A DNA stretch of 64,000 bases from Exilispira sp964581895 (lineage in GTDB: Bacteria > Spirochaetota > JAAYUW01): the NCBI GenBank assembly GCA_964581895.1, contig CAZOPR010000003.1, positions 186,001-250,000 on the forward strand, written 5' to 3'. Below are positions 36,120 to 45,125 of the stretch, one piece after another. The notes beneath the pieces were generated by a model. The model saw only the letters and a list, made by a program, of their open reading frames with translations, made no database searches and was not told the origin of the DNA. The first letter of the stretch is position 1, and each line of letters starts with the position of its first letter. The translations under genes were made by a program, and so were the position numbers.

Positions 36120-36704
36120 ATGGAAAATTTTGAAGAAATTAACTTTATAGATCTTTCAAAAAGGCTTAAAAATAAAGGCTGTTTGATAGATTCTTCGTCT
36201 ATTATTTATTTAGATAGAATAAGTTTAATCTCTATTTTAGTGCAAAACTATAAAATTAAAACAATAGATGAGATAAATATCGAAGTAAGATCAAATAATG
36301 ATAAACAACTAAATGATGTTGCAGTGCTTAATAAAATAGAAATGGTAAAAAAAAATTTTGATGAAAATTTTTATAGCTTTTTACATACAAAGTTTATCAA
36401 TATAGCTCCAAATCAACTTTCTAAAATAAGTGAAGCAGATAAAGACTTAGTTTTTTCTTCTATTTATTATGATTTATCTATTTTTACAGATGATAAAATC
36501 ATTTCAAAAATATGTTATCAAACAAAACGACCTTATTACAATTCATTGATTGCAATTTTGCTTTTATTGTTTGACAACCTTATTACCACAGATAATGCAA
36601 TTCAATCTTTTTATAAAATTAATAAATTTGGAAGATATAGTAGTAAGATTTTCAATTTCGCCTTTAATCTTCTTGAAAAAATCGTAAAATCAAAGAATAT
36701 TTGA
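36120..36704 (+). CDS. PIN-like domain protein, no partner antitoxin seen
   Basis: 194 residues. The N-terminal segment CLIDSSSIIYLDRISLIS resembles the PIN-domain opening (first metal-binding Asp24), and SEADKDLVFSSIYYDLSIFTDDK resembles its second half with the Asp-rich TDDK turn. An Asp or Glu between them (EINIEV) fits the third acidic position. PIN proteins are mostly RNases, often toxins, but no short antitoxin ORF is adjacent. The gene stands alone between divergent xseA and the next plus-strand gene. The ribosome-binding site is weak. The call is by motif pattern only. Confidence 0.5.
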   Translation: MENFEEINFIDLSKRLKNKGCLIDSSSIIYLDRISLISILVQNYKIKTIDEINIEVRSNNDKQLNDVAVLNKIEMVKKNFDENFYSFLHTKFINIAPNQLSKISEADKDLVFSSIYYDLSIFTDDKIISKICYQTKRPYYNSLIAILLLLFDNLITTDNAIQSFYKINKFGRYSSKIFNFAFNLLEKIVKSKNI

Positions 36705-36866
36705 ATTTTTTTATTTTTTTGTTAATTTCTTTTTAGTTTTTTATTTTAATTATAAAAAGCAAATTAAATTTTTCATAATTGAATATATTGCAAGTGAAAA
36801 TTAAAAACTTGAATTGTTAACTTTATCCAAATAAAAAAATAAAATTTTTTATAAAGAGAATAAAAT

Positions 36867-37358
36867 ATGAGTTTAATAGATTTATTAAAACTAATTTTAC
36901 TTTCAATTCTTCCTATTTCTGAAGTCAGAGGAGCATTACCTTTCGCTTTTTTTAATAAATTTCCTTTTTACCTTGCTTTTCCAATCTCAGTTTCAGCTAA
37001 CTTTTTAATTTCTTTCTTTATCTTTTTTTTCCTTGACACAATAAATAAATATCTCCTTAAAATCCCTTTTTATAATAAAGTTTTCACTAAGTTTGCTTTT
37101 AATGCTAAAGAAAAAATAAATAAAAAATTTGCAAAATATGAGTATTTTGGTCTTACTCTTTTCGTTGGTATTCCTCTTCCTATAACTGGTATCTGGACTG
37201 GGACTCTTGGAGCTTGGATACTTCAATTAGAAAGGAAAAAAGTATTTGTCGCTTTATTTTTTGGTGTTTTGATAGCTGCGATAATAGTTTCTTTGGTTTT
37301 ATTTTTTGGTTTATATTCATTTAAAGCATTTAAAATATTCCTTGGAAAATATTTTTAG
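36867..37358 (+). CDS. Small multidrug-export-like membrane protein (COG2426 type)
   Basis: 163 residues with four hydrophobic segments. ILPISEVRGALPFAFF near the N-terminus and GIPLPITGIWTGTLGAWIL in the third segment match the COG2426 family, whose function is poorly known despite its name. AAAGAG ribosome-binding site. It is followed by the purine-rich repeat tract and then lnt. Confidence 0.85.
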   Translation: MSLIDLLKLILLSILPISEVRGALPFAFFNKFPFYLAFPISVSANFLISFFIFFFLDTINKYLLKIPFYNKVFTKFAFNAKEKINKKFAKYEYFGLTLFVGIPLPITGIWTGTLGAWILQLERKKVFVALFFGVLIAAIIVSLVLFFGLYSFKAFKIFLGKYF

Positions 37359-37973
37359 TAAAACTCGAAAAAGAAATAAAAATAAGAAATAATAAAAACT
37401 AATAAAAACAATAAAAATTAGATAGCAAAATTAATAATATAAGGCAACAATAAAGTAAACCAAAAGAAACAAATAAAAAGAAACAAATAAAAAGAAACAA
37501 ATAAAAAGAAACAAATAAAAAGAAACAAATAAAAAACAAATAAAAAACAAATAAAAAACAAAATAAAAAAAGGTAAGTAAACATAAAAATAGAAGAAAGA
37601 AATTAAATAGATTAAGCAGGTAAGTAAATATAAAATTAAAAGGTAAGTAAATATAAAAATAGAAAAAAAAAAATTTAAATAGATTAAGCAGGTAAGTAAA
37701 TATAAAAATAAAAGGTAAGTAAATATAAAAATAGAAAAAAAAATTTAAATAGATTAAGCAGGTAAATAAATATAAAAATAAAAGAAAGAAATCAAATAGA
37801 TTAAACAGGTAAATAAATATAAATTTAAACGAAAGAAATTAAATAGATTAAACAGATAAATAAATAAAAAGAATTAAGATAAGAGGCTAAGTAAAAGAAA
37901 AAAGCGAATAAAATTAATAAAAATATAAGATTAATTAAAATACAAAACTAATAAAAATATAAAAGGTAAAAAA
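37359..37973. repeat. Purine-rich, A-rich tandem repeat tract upstream of lnt
   Basis: A 615-base non-coding tract, almost devoid of C and poor in T-rich runs on the plus strand. 37460-37570 holds about five copies of a 14-bp unit (AAAAAGAAACAAAT) that decays into 11-bp AAAAAACAAAT units. 37571-37853 holds longer repeats starting AGGTAAGTAAATATAAAAAT and ending AATAGATTAAGC: two composite units of 72 and 70 bp (37618-37689, 37690-37759) and two of 47 bp (37760-37806, 37807-37853), plus a leading and a trailing degenerate copy. Units abut directly with no unique spacers. It looks like slippage and duplication-driven expansion. Confidence 0.9.
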
Positions 37974-39614
37974 ATGAATAAAAAATTATTAGAAATAATT
38001 CAAAAAAATATCCTTATATTTATATCTTTAGTTTGTGCATCAATCTCATTTCTTTTTATTGGAGTCAATTTCCTTATATTTATAGCTTTTGTTCCTCTTT
38101 TTTATTATTTAAATGAAAAAAAGATTTCAGCAACCCAGATTTATCTATATTTCTTAGCTTTCTATGGTGTGACTTTATTTTTTATTAATAAGATTTCTAT
38201 AAATGTTAGATTCTCTTATTTAACCTATCTTGCATTGATTTTTGCTCTTGCTACTGGTGCATATCTTTTTTTTGGTGTTTTTAAAAGAGGTATATATAAA
38301 TTTTTTCAGCTTGATGATCTACCTCTTATTTTTATACTTTCTCAAATTCTTTTTGAAATGATACTTGAGAATAAGTATCTTGGTTTTCCATGGATAACAG
38401 CTTCTTTGCCTGCTGCAGTATATCCTGCTTTTATATCTACTGCTTCAATTTTTGGCACATACTTTATCTCATTTGAAGTTTATCTAATAAATTATCTATT
38501 GTACAAAATTATTAAAAATGCGATAATCATCTATTTACAAAAAAAAGTCAGCATTTCAACTGTTATAAGCAGGCAAAAACATATAATTATTTATATTATT
38601 ATCTTAATTTTAATTTTCACTTTTAACTTTAGCTGGTATCTTTTCAATCCATATGATTCTAAAATAGAAAAAACCGAATTAAATGTTTTTGTAGGCCAAC
38701 CAAATATTCCTTTAAATTTTAAGTACAGGCATGAATTTTTTGACCTTGCTGTAAGTAGAATTACAAAGATGTCTTCATTTGCAGCGATTCAAGATGCAGA
38801 TATTGTTATATGGCCAGAGTCAGCAATACCTACATACTTAAAAAATAGACAAGAACTTTTGCAGCAGTTTAAGAAAATATCTATAAACTCGAAGCTTGGC
38901 ATTGTTCTCGGAACCCCAGATTTAGAAATCTATAAAGATAGCATTTCTTCCTTTAATAGTGCCTTCTACTTTACAAAAGAAGGCGAATATCATATATATC
39001 ATAAGATTCAATTAGTACCTTTTGGTGAATTCATTCCATTCGCAAATAAACTTAAATTTTTAAGAACTCTGATTCCAGAAGCAGGTATTGACCAAACCTT
39101 TGGAACTCTTGGTTCTCCTTTTATTATTACAGATAAAAAAGATAAAACTTATAGTTTTTATCCTACTATCTGCTTTGAGGTGGTATTTACGAATAATATA
39201 AGACTTATGGCTGAAAAAAATCCTTCGTTTTTTATAAATATTGTAAATGACTCATGGTATGATGATACTTTTGAGCATGAACAACATCTTTATCATAGTG
39301 TTTTGCGAGCCGTTGAAACTAAAAAAATGGTTTACAGATCAGCAACTACTGGAATATCTGCTATAATAGATCAGAAAGGTAATATTGTTAGAAAGATGCA
39401 TCAAGGAGAAGAAAACCTTATCAGTTATCCATTATCTGTTTATAACGGCAAAACATTCTATGTTAAATTTGGCTGGATATGGATAAAATTATATAAATAC
39501 CTTGGAGCTTTTGTTCTTTTAACTGCTATTCTATCTATATTATTTCCTAAATTTTCTGTAATAAAATTCCTTACAAAGATTTTAATCTTCCCTAGATTTT
39601 TAAGAAAAAAATAA
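37974..39614 (+). CDS. lnt: Apolipoprotein N-acyltransferase
   Basis: 546 residues. Several N-terminal membrane helices precede a nitrilase-fold domain with the catalytic triad Glu282 (IWPESAIP), Lys344 (YHKIQLVPFGEF) and Cys400 (PTICFEVVF). A final helix lies near residue 510. It adds the third acyl chain to lipoproteins in the inner membrane, supporting a diderm envelope and fitting the lipobox proteins found further on. AAAAGG ribosome-binding site. The PHP gene follows after nine bases. Confidence 0.95.
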   Translation: MNKKLLEIIQKNILIFISLVCASISFLFIGVNFLIFIAFVPLFYYLNEKKISATQIYLYFLAFYGVTLFFINKISINVRFSYLTYLALIFALATGAYLFFGVFKRGIYKFFQLDDLPLIFILSQILFEMILENKYLGFPWITASLPAAVYPAFISTASIFGTYFISFEVYLINYLLYKIIKNAIIIYLQKKVSISTVISRQKHIIIYIIILILIFTFNFSWYLFNPYDSKIEKTELNVFVGQPNIPLNFKYRHEFFDLAVSRITKMSSFAAIQDADIVIWPESAIPTYLKNRQELLQQFKKISINSKLGIVLGTPDLEIYKDSISSFNSAFYFTKEGEYHIYHKIQLVPFGEFIPFANKLKFLRTLIPEAGIDQTFGTLGSPFIITDKKDKTYSFYPTICFEVVFTNNIRLMAEKNPSFFINIVNDSWYDDTFEHEQHLYHSVLRAVETKKMVYRSATTGISAIIDQKGNIVRKMHQGEENLISYPLSVYNGKTFYVKFGWIWIKLYKYLGAFVLLTAILSILFPKFSVIKFLTKILIFPRFLRKK

Positions 39615-39623
39615 GACTTTTTA

Positions 39624-40493
39624 ATGAATGAAAAAATTATTGATAATACTTTAAATTTCCTCAAACTTGATTTTCATATTCACTCCTGTCATTCAGCCTG
39701 CGGTAGCCTTGATATGAGTCCTAAGAATGTAATTTCTATATTAAAAGAAAAAGGTATCAATATAGCAGCCATTTCAGATCACAATTCTATAAAAAACAGC
39801 TTTTCTTTTATAAGTTATGGCATGATAAACAATATATGTGTTTTTCCTGCATGCGAAATACAGACGGAGGAAGAAATTCATATAGTTATAGTTTTTCCTA
39901 ATCTTGAAATTGCTCAAAGATGGCAAGACTGGATAGACAAAATAATTCCTAAAATAACACTAAATCCAGAGCTTTTCGGTGATGAACCGATTGTCGATGA
40001 AGATGAAAATATACTGGAGCTTCCAGAAATTTTATATTCTGTTTCTTTACCGGTATCATTTGAGGAAATTGAAAAAAAAGCATTTTTAGATAATCTTATC
40101 TTTTACCCTGCACATATTACTGATCCCTCCTACTCCATAATTTCTCAAATAGGTTTCATCCCTGAAAATCATCTTTTTACCTGTGCAGAGGTTTCAAATT
40201 CAAAGGATTATGAAAATTTCAAAAAAAGCGAAACAGATTTTATGCTAATAACAAACTCTGATGCTCATTACTTAAATCAAATAGGATTAAGGTACAACTG
40301 CTTATTCTCGAAGGATTTAGAAAAAGCATATAAGGAATTTGTTGACATACTTCAAAAAGAAAATAAAAATAAAATTGGAAAAGATATTGAAAAGATCAAA
40401 AATGAAATATTTTTATTGATAAAAGATATTTTTTCAAATAAAAATAAGATTCAAAATATGGAAGAGATCTTAAAACCAATATTTAATAGATAA
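39624..40493 (+). CDS. PHP-domain metal-dependent phosphoesterase
   Basis: 289 residues. The PHP motifs are LDFHIHSCHSACGS (first His pair), AISDHNSI (Asp-His) and, near residue 210, TNSDAHYLNQIG. These bind a cluster of metal ions as in COG0613-type phosphoesterases and histidinol phosphatases. The last 45 residues are a Lys- and Ile-rich helical tail. It is nine bases after lnt without a clear ribosome-binding site, so translational coupling is likely. Substrate unknown. Confidence 0.88.
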   Translation: MNEKIIDNTLNFLKLDFHIHSCHSACGSLDMSPKNVISILKEKGINIAAISDHNSIKNSFSFISYGMINNICVFPACEIQTEEEIHIVIVFPNLEIAQRWQDWIDKIIPKITLNPELFGDEPIVDEDENILELPEILYSVSLPVSFEEIEKKAFLDNLIFYPAHITDPSYSIISQIGFIPENHLFTCAEVSNSKDYENFKKSETDFMLITNSDAHYLNQIGLRYNCLFSKDLEKAYKEFVDILQKENKNKIGKDIEKIKNEIFLLIKDIFSNKNKIQNMEEILKPIFNR

Positions 40494-40533
40494 AATTTGA
40501 TTTTTTGTCTAATTTGTCTTTTTAACTATCTAT

Positions 40534-40989
40534 TCAACTATCAATTGGATGAATAGTCCAATCTTTTTCTGGATAATATTCAAAAATCTTACCATCTGGA
40601 TTTTTAAGTATAACTCTTTTAATCCCAGAATTTGCAATAATAGCCTTACATTGATTACAGATAAAATTATGCCCAACAATATACAATGTGGCTCCATTTG
40701 TGCTATGCCCATGTTTTGCTGCTAAAACTACAGCATTACTTTCAGCATGAGAACCAACTGCTCGGCAGAGTTCAAGCGAGGTCCCGGATTTAATGTTATT
40801 TTTATTTCTATAGCAAAACCCTATTTCAAGACAATTTTTTTGGTAAGAAGGCGCACCATTGTAACCAGTAGATATTATCTCTTTATCTTTGACTATAACT
40901 GCACCAACTTTATTTCTAAAGCATGTTGAACGACTTGAAACTGTTTTTGCTATTTCTAAAAAATATTCATCCCAAGTAGGTCTATTCAT
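40534..40989 (-). CDS. Deoxycytidylate deaminase (ComEB type)
   Basis: 151 residues. Zinc site: His and catalytic Glu in SHAESNAVVLAA and the Cys pair in CNQCKAIIANSGI. The N-terminus RPTWDEYFLEIAKTVSSRSTC and ISTGYNGAPS are diagnostic of dCMP deaminases. It makes dUMP for thymidylate synthesis. It begins 14 bases after oppF on the same strand, so it probably reads from the opp transcript. Confidence 0.93.
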   Translation of the reverse strand: MNRPTWDEYFLEIAKTVSSRSTCFRNKVGAVIVKDKEIISTGYNGAPSYQKNCLEIGFCYRNKNNIKSGTSLELCRAVGSHAESNAVVLAAKHGHSTNGATLYIVGHNFICNQCKAIIANSGIKRVILKNPDGKIFEYYPEKDWTIHPIDS

Positions 40990-41003
40990 CTTTATAAAAA
41001 TTT

Positions 41004-42011
41004 TTATTTATTATACAAAAAACAGGAGACCTGATGATTATTTCCCATATCAACTAATTCAGGTGAATTTTCTTTACAGATATCCATATGTTCAAAACAT
41101 CTATCATAAAATTTACAGCCCTTAAAAGTATCAGCAGGATATTTTACATCACCCATTAAGATTATTCTTTTTCTAGTTCTTTCCTTAACTGGATCTGGTA
41201 TAGGTATTGCCGATAGTAAAGCTTTTGTGTAAGGATGCATAGGATTATCATAAATCTCTTTGTATCCTGCTATCTCAACAATTTTACCAAGATACATTAC
41301 AGCGACTCTATCAGATATATGTTTAACAACCGATAGATCATGTGCAATAAATAGATATGTTAAATTAAATTTTTCCTGTAATTCTTGTAAAAGATTTACT
41401 ATCTGAGATTGGATAGAAACATCAAGAGCAGAAACAGGTTCATCACAAAGTATTAGTTTTGGATTAAGTGCTAAAGCTCTTGCTATGCCTATCCTTTGTC
41501 TTTGCCCTCCCGAAAACTCATGTGGATATCTATTGATAAAACTTGCTCTAAGCCCAACAATGGTGAGTAATTCTTTTACTCTATCTTTTATCTCTTTTTT
41601 TGAAAGTTCCAGTTGACCTCTTGATTTAAATACTATCATAGGCTCTGCGATTATATCACCAACTGTCATTCTTGGATTCAAAGAGGCATAAGGATCCTGA
41701 AAGATCATCTGGAAATTTCTTCTATATGAATTCAAGGTCTTTAAATTCATTCTAACTATATCTTTCCCTTCAAAAATAACTTTCCCATTTGTTGGTTCAT
41801 GAAGCCTTATCATGGTTCTTGCAACAGTAGATTTACCACAACCAGATTCTCCAACAAGACCCAAAGTTTCACCTCTATAAATATCAAATGAAATATCATC
41901 AACAGCTTTTAGGTAAATCGGAATATGATTAAATAAACCTCTATGTCCAACGACAAAGTATTTTTTTAATTTTGAAACTTCAATAAGTTTTTCTTTTGTA
42001 TCCATGCTCAT
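41004..42011 (-). CDS. oppF: Oligopeptide ABC transporter ATPase OppF
   Basis: 335 residues. Walker A GESGCGKSTVA, signature FSGGQRQRIGIARAL, Walker B LILCDEPVSALD and the oligopeptide-family C-terminal CxxxxRC Fe-S or zinc-like motif (KGCKFYDRC...C). Last transport gene of the operon. Two ATG codons compete (42011 and 42005); the AGAGG site is better spaced for 42005. Powers peptide uptake together with OppD. Confidence 0.94.
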   Translation of the reverse strand: MSMDTKEKLIEVSKLKKYFVVGHRGLFNHIPIYLKAVDDISFDIYRGETLGLVGESGCGKSTVARTMIRLHEPTNGKVIFEGKDIVRMNLKTLNSYRRNFQMIFQDPYASLNPRMTVGDIIAEPMIVFKSRGQLELSKKEIKDRVKELLTIVGLRASFINRYPHEFSGGQRQRIGIARALALNPKLILCDEPVSALDVSIQSQIVNLLQELQEKFNLTYLFIAHDLSVVKHISDRVAVMYLGKIVEIAGYKEIYDNPMHPYTKALLSAIPIPDPVKERTRKRIILMGDVKYPADTFKGCKFYDRCFEHMDICKENSPELVDMGNNHQVSCFLYNK

Positions 42012-42036
42012 ATACCTCTATCTGGTCTAATTTTTT

Positions 42037-43011
42037 CTAAAAAGGATTAAAACAAGCCAATCTATGATTTTCGTCAATCTGTTTAAGAGGAGGAACTTCT
42101 TTAGTACATATTTCAAGTTTTCTTTCACATCTAGGATAAAATGGACATGCCTTTGGTAAATTCACAAGATTAGGAGGAGTCCCAGGAATAGAATACAGTT
42201 TATCCTTTTCTTCTTCATCTATTCTTGGAACAGATTTTAAGAGTCCCCTTGTATATGGATGAGAAGGATTTTTGAAGATATTTTCAGTTGTGTTTTCTTC
42301 AACTATATAACCTGCATACATAACTATTATTCTCTCAGTCATTCTTGCAACAACCCCAAGATTATGAGTTATCAAAATAATAGACATTTGAACTTTTTCC
42401 TGAAGTTCGTGAAGTAAATCCAATATTTGAGCCTGAATTGTAACATCCAATGCTGTTGTAGGTTCATCAGCAATTAAAAGTTGAGGATTTGTCGAAAGAG
42501 CCATTGCTATCATGACTCTTTGCCTCATACCGCCAGAAAACTCATGAGGATATGAAAATATCCTTTTTTCAGCGCTTGGAATCCCTACAAGCTTAAGCAT
42601 TTCAACAGATTTTTCTATGGCTTGCTTTTTAGTAAGATTGTCATGCTCGATAAGAACTTCTGTCATTTGAGTAGAAATTCTAAGGTATGGGTTCAATGAA
42701 GTCATAGGGTCTTGGAAAATCATCGAAATCTTCTTGCCTCTAATCTTCCTTTTATCAGAATCTTTAAGTTTTAAAAGATCTGTTCCATCAAATATCGCTT
42801 CTCCATTCAATATTTTTCCAGGAGGAGAAGGGATTAAACCCATTAAAGATAGATTGGTAACTGACTTACCACAACCAGATTCGCCAACAATTCCAAGGGT
42901 TTCTCTTTTATTTACATAAAACGATACTCCATTTACAGCTTGAACAATCCCTTCATCTGTCTTAAAAATAGTTTTTAAATCTTTAACTTCAAGCAGGATT
43001 TCTTTTTTCAT
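42037..43011 (-). CDS. oppD: Oligopeptide ABC transporter ATPase OppD
   Basis: 324 residues. Walker A GESGCGKSVTNL, signature FSGGMRQRVMIAMAL, Walker B LLIADEPTTALDVT and the C-terminal CPFYPRCERKLEIC cluster typical of OppD/DppD. GAGGAT ribosome-binding site. It lies 14 bases after oppC and 25 before oppF. Confidence 0.95.
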   Translation of the reverse strand: MKKEILLEVKDLKTIFKTDEGIVQAVNGVSFYVNKRETLGIVGESGCGKSVTNLSLMGLIPSPPGKILNGEAIFDGTDLLKLKDSDKRKIRGKKISMIFQDPMTSLNPYLRISTQMTEVLIEHDNLTKKQAIEKSVEMLKLVGIPSAEKRIFSYPHEFSGGMRQRVMIAMALSTNPQLLIADEPTTALDVTIQAQILDLLHELQEKVQMSIILITHNLGVVARMTERIIVMYAGYIVEENTTENIFKNPSHPYTRGLLKSVPRIDEEEKDKLYSIPGTPPNLVNLPKACPFYPRCERKLEICTKEVPPLKQIDENHRLACFNPF

Positions 43012-43025
43012 ATATCATCCTCAAA

Positions 43026-43934
43026 TTATATTCTATTTTTTAATGAAGGATCTAGAGCATCACGCAATCCTTCGCCAAAAGCATTCATTCCAAACAAAGT
43101 TAAAGCTAGCGCAAGACCTGGAAAAATAATAAGATGTGGATAGTTCTGAATAGCACCTAAAGTTCCACCAAAAGTTGCTAAAGAACCCCAGGATGCTTTT
43201 GGAGGTTGAATACCAAGTCCTAAAAATGAGAGAAATGCTTCTTGAAGCATAATACTTGGTATGGTTAATGTCAAGTATACTATTATAGGACCAATAGCAT
43301 TTGGAATTAAATGTCTAAATATCAATCTTCCCTTCGAAACACCTATGGATTTTGCTGCTTCTATATATTCATTATTTCTAAGTGTTAATATTTGCCCTCT
43401 TGTGATTCTGGCAATTGTCATCCAGGAAACAGCACCTATACCTATAAAAAGCATATAATCTTTTCTACCAAAAGCCACCATTAAAAGTATTACAAAAAAC
43501 ATGTATGGTATGCCATATAGGATATCTACAATTCTCATCATTAGTTCATCTATTTTAGCTGGAGCAAAACCAGAAATAGCACCATATGTTATACCAATAA
43601 GAAGTGCAACTAGGGCAGTAACTATACCTACAGATAAAGAGATTCTACTACCATATATTACTCTTGAAAACATATCTCTTCCCTGCTCATCTGTACCAAA
43701 AGGATATTTAGCAGATGGTTTTGCAAATTGTTGATTATCTTCAAAATTAATATAATCATAAGGATATGGAGCAATAAAATTAGCAAAAATAGCAACCAAT
43801 GCAAAAAATATTATAATTATGGCACCAAAAACTGCCAGTTTGTTTCTAAGTAGTCTTCTAAATGCATCAACCCACAAAGATACGCCCTTTACTTCTTCTG
43901 TATCGATTGTTGTTCTAGTCAATTTTTTAGACAT
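43026..43934 (-). CDS. oppC: Oligopeptide ABC transporter permease OppC
   Basis: 302 residues. N-terminal cytoplasmic stretch, then the family motifs YPFGTDEQGRDMFSRVIYGSRISL and, in the permease loop, EYIEAAKSIGVSKGRLIFRHLIPN (in part). About six membrane helices. AAGGAG site. Forms the inner-membrane channel with OppB. Confidence 0.95.
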   Translation of the reverse strand: MSKKLTRTTIDTEEVKGVSLWVDAFRRLLRNKLAVFGAIIIIFFALVAIFANFIAPYPYDYINFEDNQQFAKPSAKYPFGTDEQGRDMFSRVIYGSRISLSVGIVTALVALLIGITYGAISGFAPAKIDELMMRIVDILYGIPYMFFVILLMVAFGRKDYMLFIGIGAVSWMTIARITRGQILTLRNNEYIEAAKSIGVSKGRLIFRHLIPNAIGPIIVYLTLTIPSIMLQEAFLSFLGLGIQPPKASWGSLATFGGTLGAIQNYPHLIIFPGLALALTLFGMNAFGEGLRDALDPSLKNRI

Positions 43935-43975
43935 AAAAGATTCTCCTTATTTAAGGATTTTATTTAAAGTTTATT

Positions 43976-44923
43976 TTAACTATATTTTACTCTAGGATCT
44001 AAGAATCCATATAGTATATCTACAACAAAATTCATAACAATAATTAAAAGGGAATATGTAATAACATCACCCATGACTAAACTATAATCTCTATTGAATG
44101 CTGCTTGAACAAAAACTCTTCCCATCCCTGGAATACCAAGTATTTGCTCGACAACAACAGAACCTGTTACAATACCAGCAAATGCTGGACCAACATAAGA
44201 TACAACAGGTATAATTGAACCTTTCATAATGTGTCTAAAAAGGACAGTTGAATTTTTAAGACCTTTAGCTTTTGCAGTTGTAACAAAGTCTTTTCTTATT
44301 ATATCCATCATTCCAGCCTTTGTCATCCTTGTAATATAAGCCGTATATGGAAGGGAAAGTGAAAAAACCGGAATTACAAGATAAGGTATCATACCTATTA
44401 TACCAACATCGGAAGCTCTTTTCCAGCCGCCTACAGGTAAAACTTTCAATCCAATAGAAAATATAAGAAGAAAAATAGGTACTATTACAAACATAGGAAC
44501 AGAAATTCCCATTATAGCAAAAGACATAAAAAAATAATCCCCAAACTTATTTTGATTCAATGCAGATATCATACCGAAAGAAACACCTAAAATAACAGCT
44601 ATAATCATCGCCAAAGAACCAATTAATAAAGAAACAGGAAAATATTGTTTTATAAGATCATTTACAGAAAACCCCCTCGATCTAAAAGAAGGACCAAAAT
44701 CAAAATGGAAAACAAGATTATTTAAGTAAACAAAATATTGTTTATAAAGCGGTTGATCAAGATGAAATTTTTTATTTAAGTTTTCTCTAATCTCTTTTGG
44801 CATGTTTTTTTCAGAAGAAAATGGATCTCCAGGAACTGCTCTAATGAGGAAATATGCCACAGTAATAATTATAAATATTGTTATTATTGAAGAAAAAAAT
44901 CTTCTAACTATGAATTTTAACAT
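43976..44923 (-). CDS. oppB: Oligopeptide ABC transporter permease OppB
   Basis: 315 residues with six membrane helices. Begins MLKFIVRRFFSSIITIF, contains RAVPGDPF and the loop DFVTTAKAKGLKNSTVLFRH, and ends FLDPRVKYS, as in OppB/DppB. AAGGGG ribosome-binding site. Separated from oppA by about 200 bases holding a terminator-like hairpin. Confidence 0.95.
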   Translation of the reverse strand: MLKFIVRRFFSSIITIFIIITVAYFLIRAVPGDPFSSEKNMPKEIRENLNKKFHLDQPLYKQYFVYLNNLVFHFDFGPSFRSRGFSVNDLIKQYFPVSLLIGSLAMIIAVILGVSFGMISALNQNKFGDYFFMSFAIMGISVPMFVIVPIFLLIFSIGLKVLPVGGWKRASDVGIIGMIPYLVIPVFSLSLPYTAYITRMTKAGMMDIIRKDFVTTAKAKGLKNSTVLFRHIMKGSIIPVVSYVGPAFAGIVTGSVVVEQILGIPGMGRVFVQAAFNRDYSLVMGDVITYSLLIIVMNFVVDILYGFLDPRVKYS

Positions 44924-45060
44924 GAGTCTAACCCCTTATAATTTGGATTCGACAATAAAATTTTATTATACAAAAAAATAATTGCAAGCATAAATTCGAA
45001 CCTTATCAGTATTATATTATATGATTCATATTCTTATGTAAAATTATCTTAAAAAAGATT

Positions 45061-45092
45061 AAAAAAAGGACTGCCTCAAAATGAGACAGCCC
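45061..45092 (-). terminator. Rho-independent hairpin between oppA and oppB
   Basis: Arms at 45068-45078 and 45082-45092 form GGGCUGUCUC pairing with GAGGCAGUCC on the minus-strand RNA through two G-U pairs, followed by seven U. On the plus strand the same positions would be A-C mismatches, so it is specific to the opp direction. It starts 34 bases after the oppA stop and should cause partial termination. Confidence 0.85.
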
Positions 45093-45125
45093 TTTAATTG
45101 TTTTTTTAAATCAGGTTCTTAAAAA

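Noticed and set aside
36120..36704. Toxin-antitoxin pair based on the PIN-like gene
   Set aside because: No short antitoxin-like ORF overlaps or flanks it; the nearest genes are xseA and a membrane-protein gene.
37399..37584. Minus-strand ORF of 61 codons made of Phe, Leu and Cys
   Set aside because: It is the reverse reading of the AAAAAGAAACAAAT tandem repeat, not a protein gene.
37460..37853. Possible CRISPR array in the tandem repeat tract
   Set aside because: Repeat units abut directly and vary among themselves; there are no unique spacers of constant length and no cas genes nearby.
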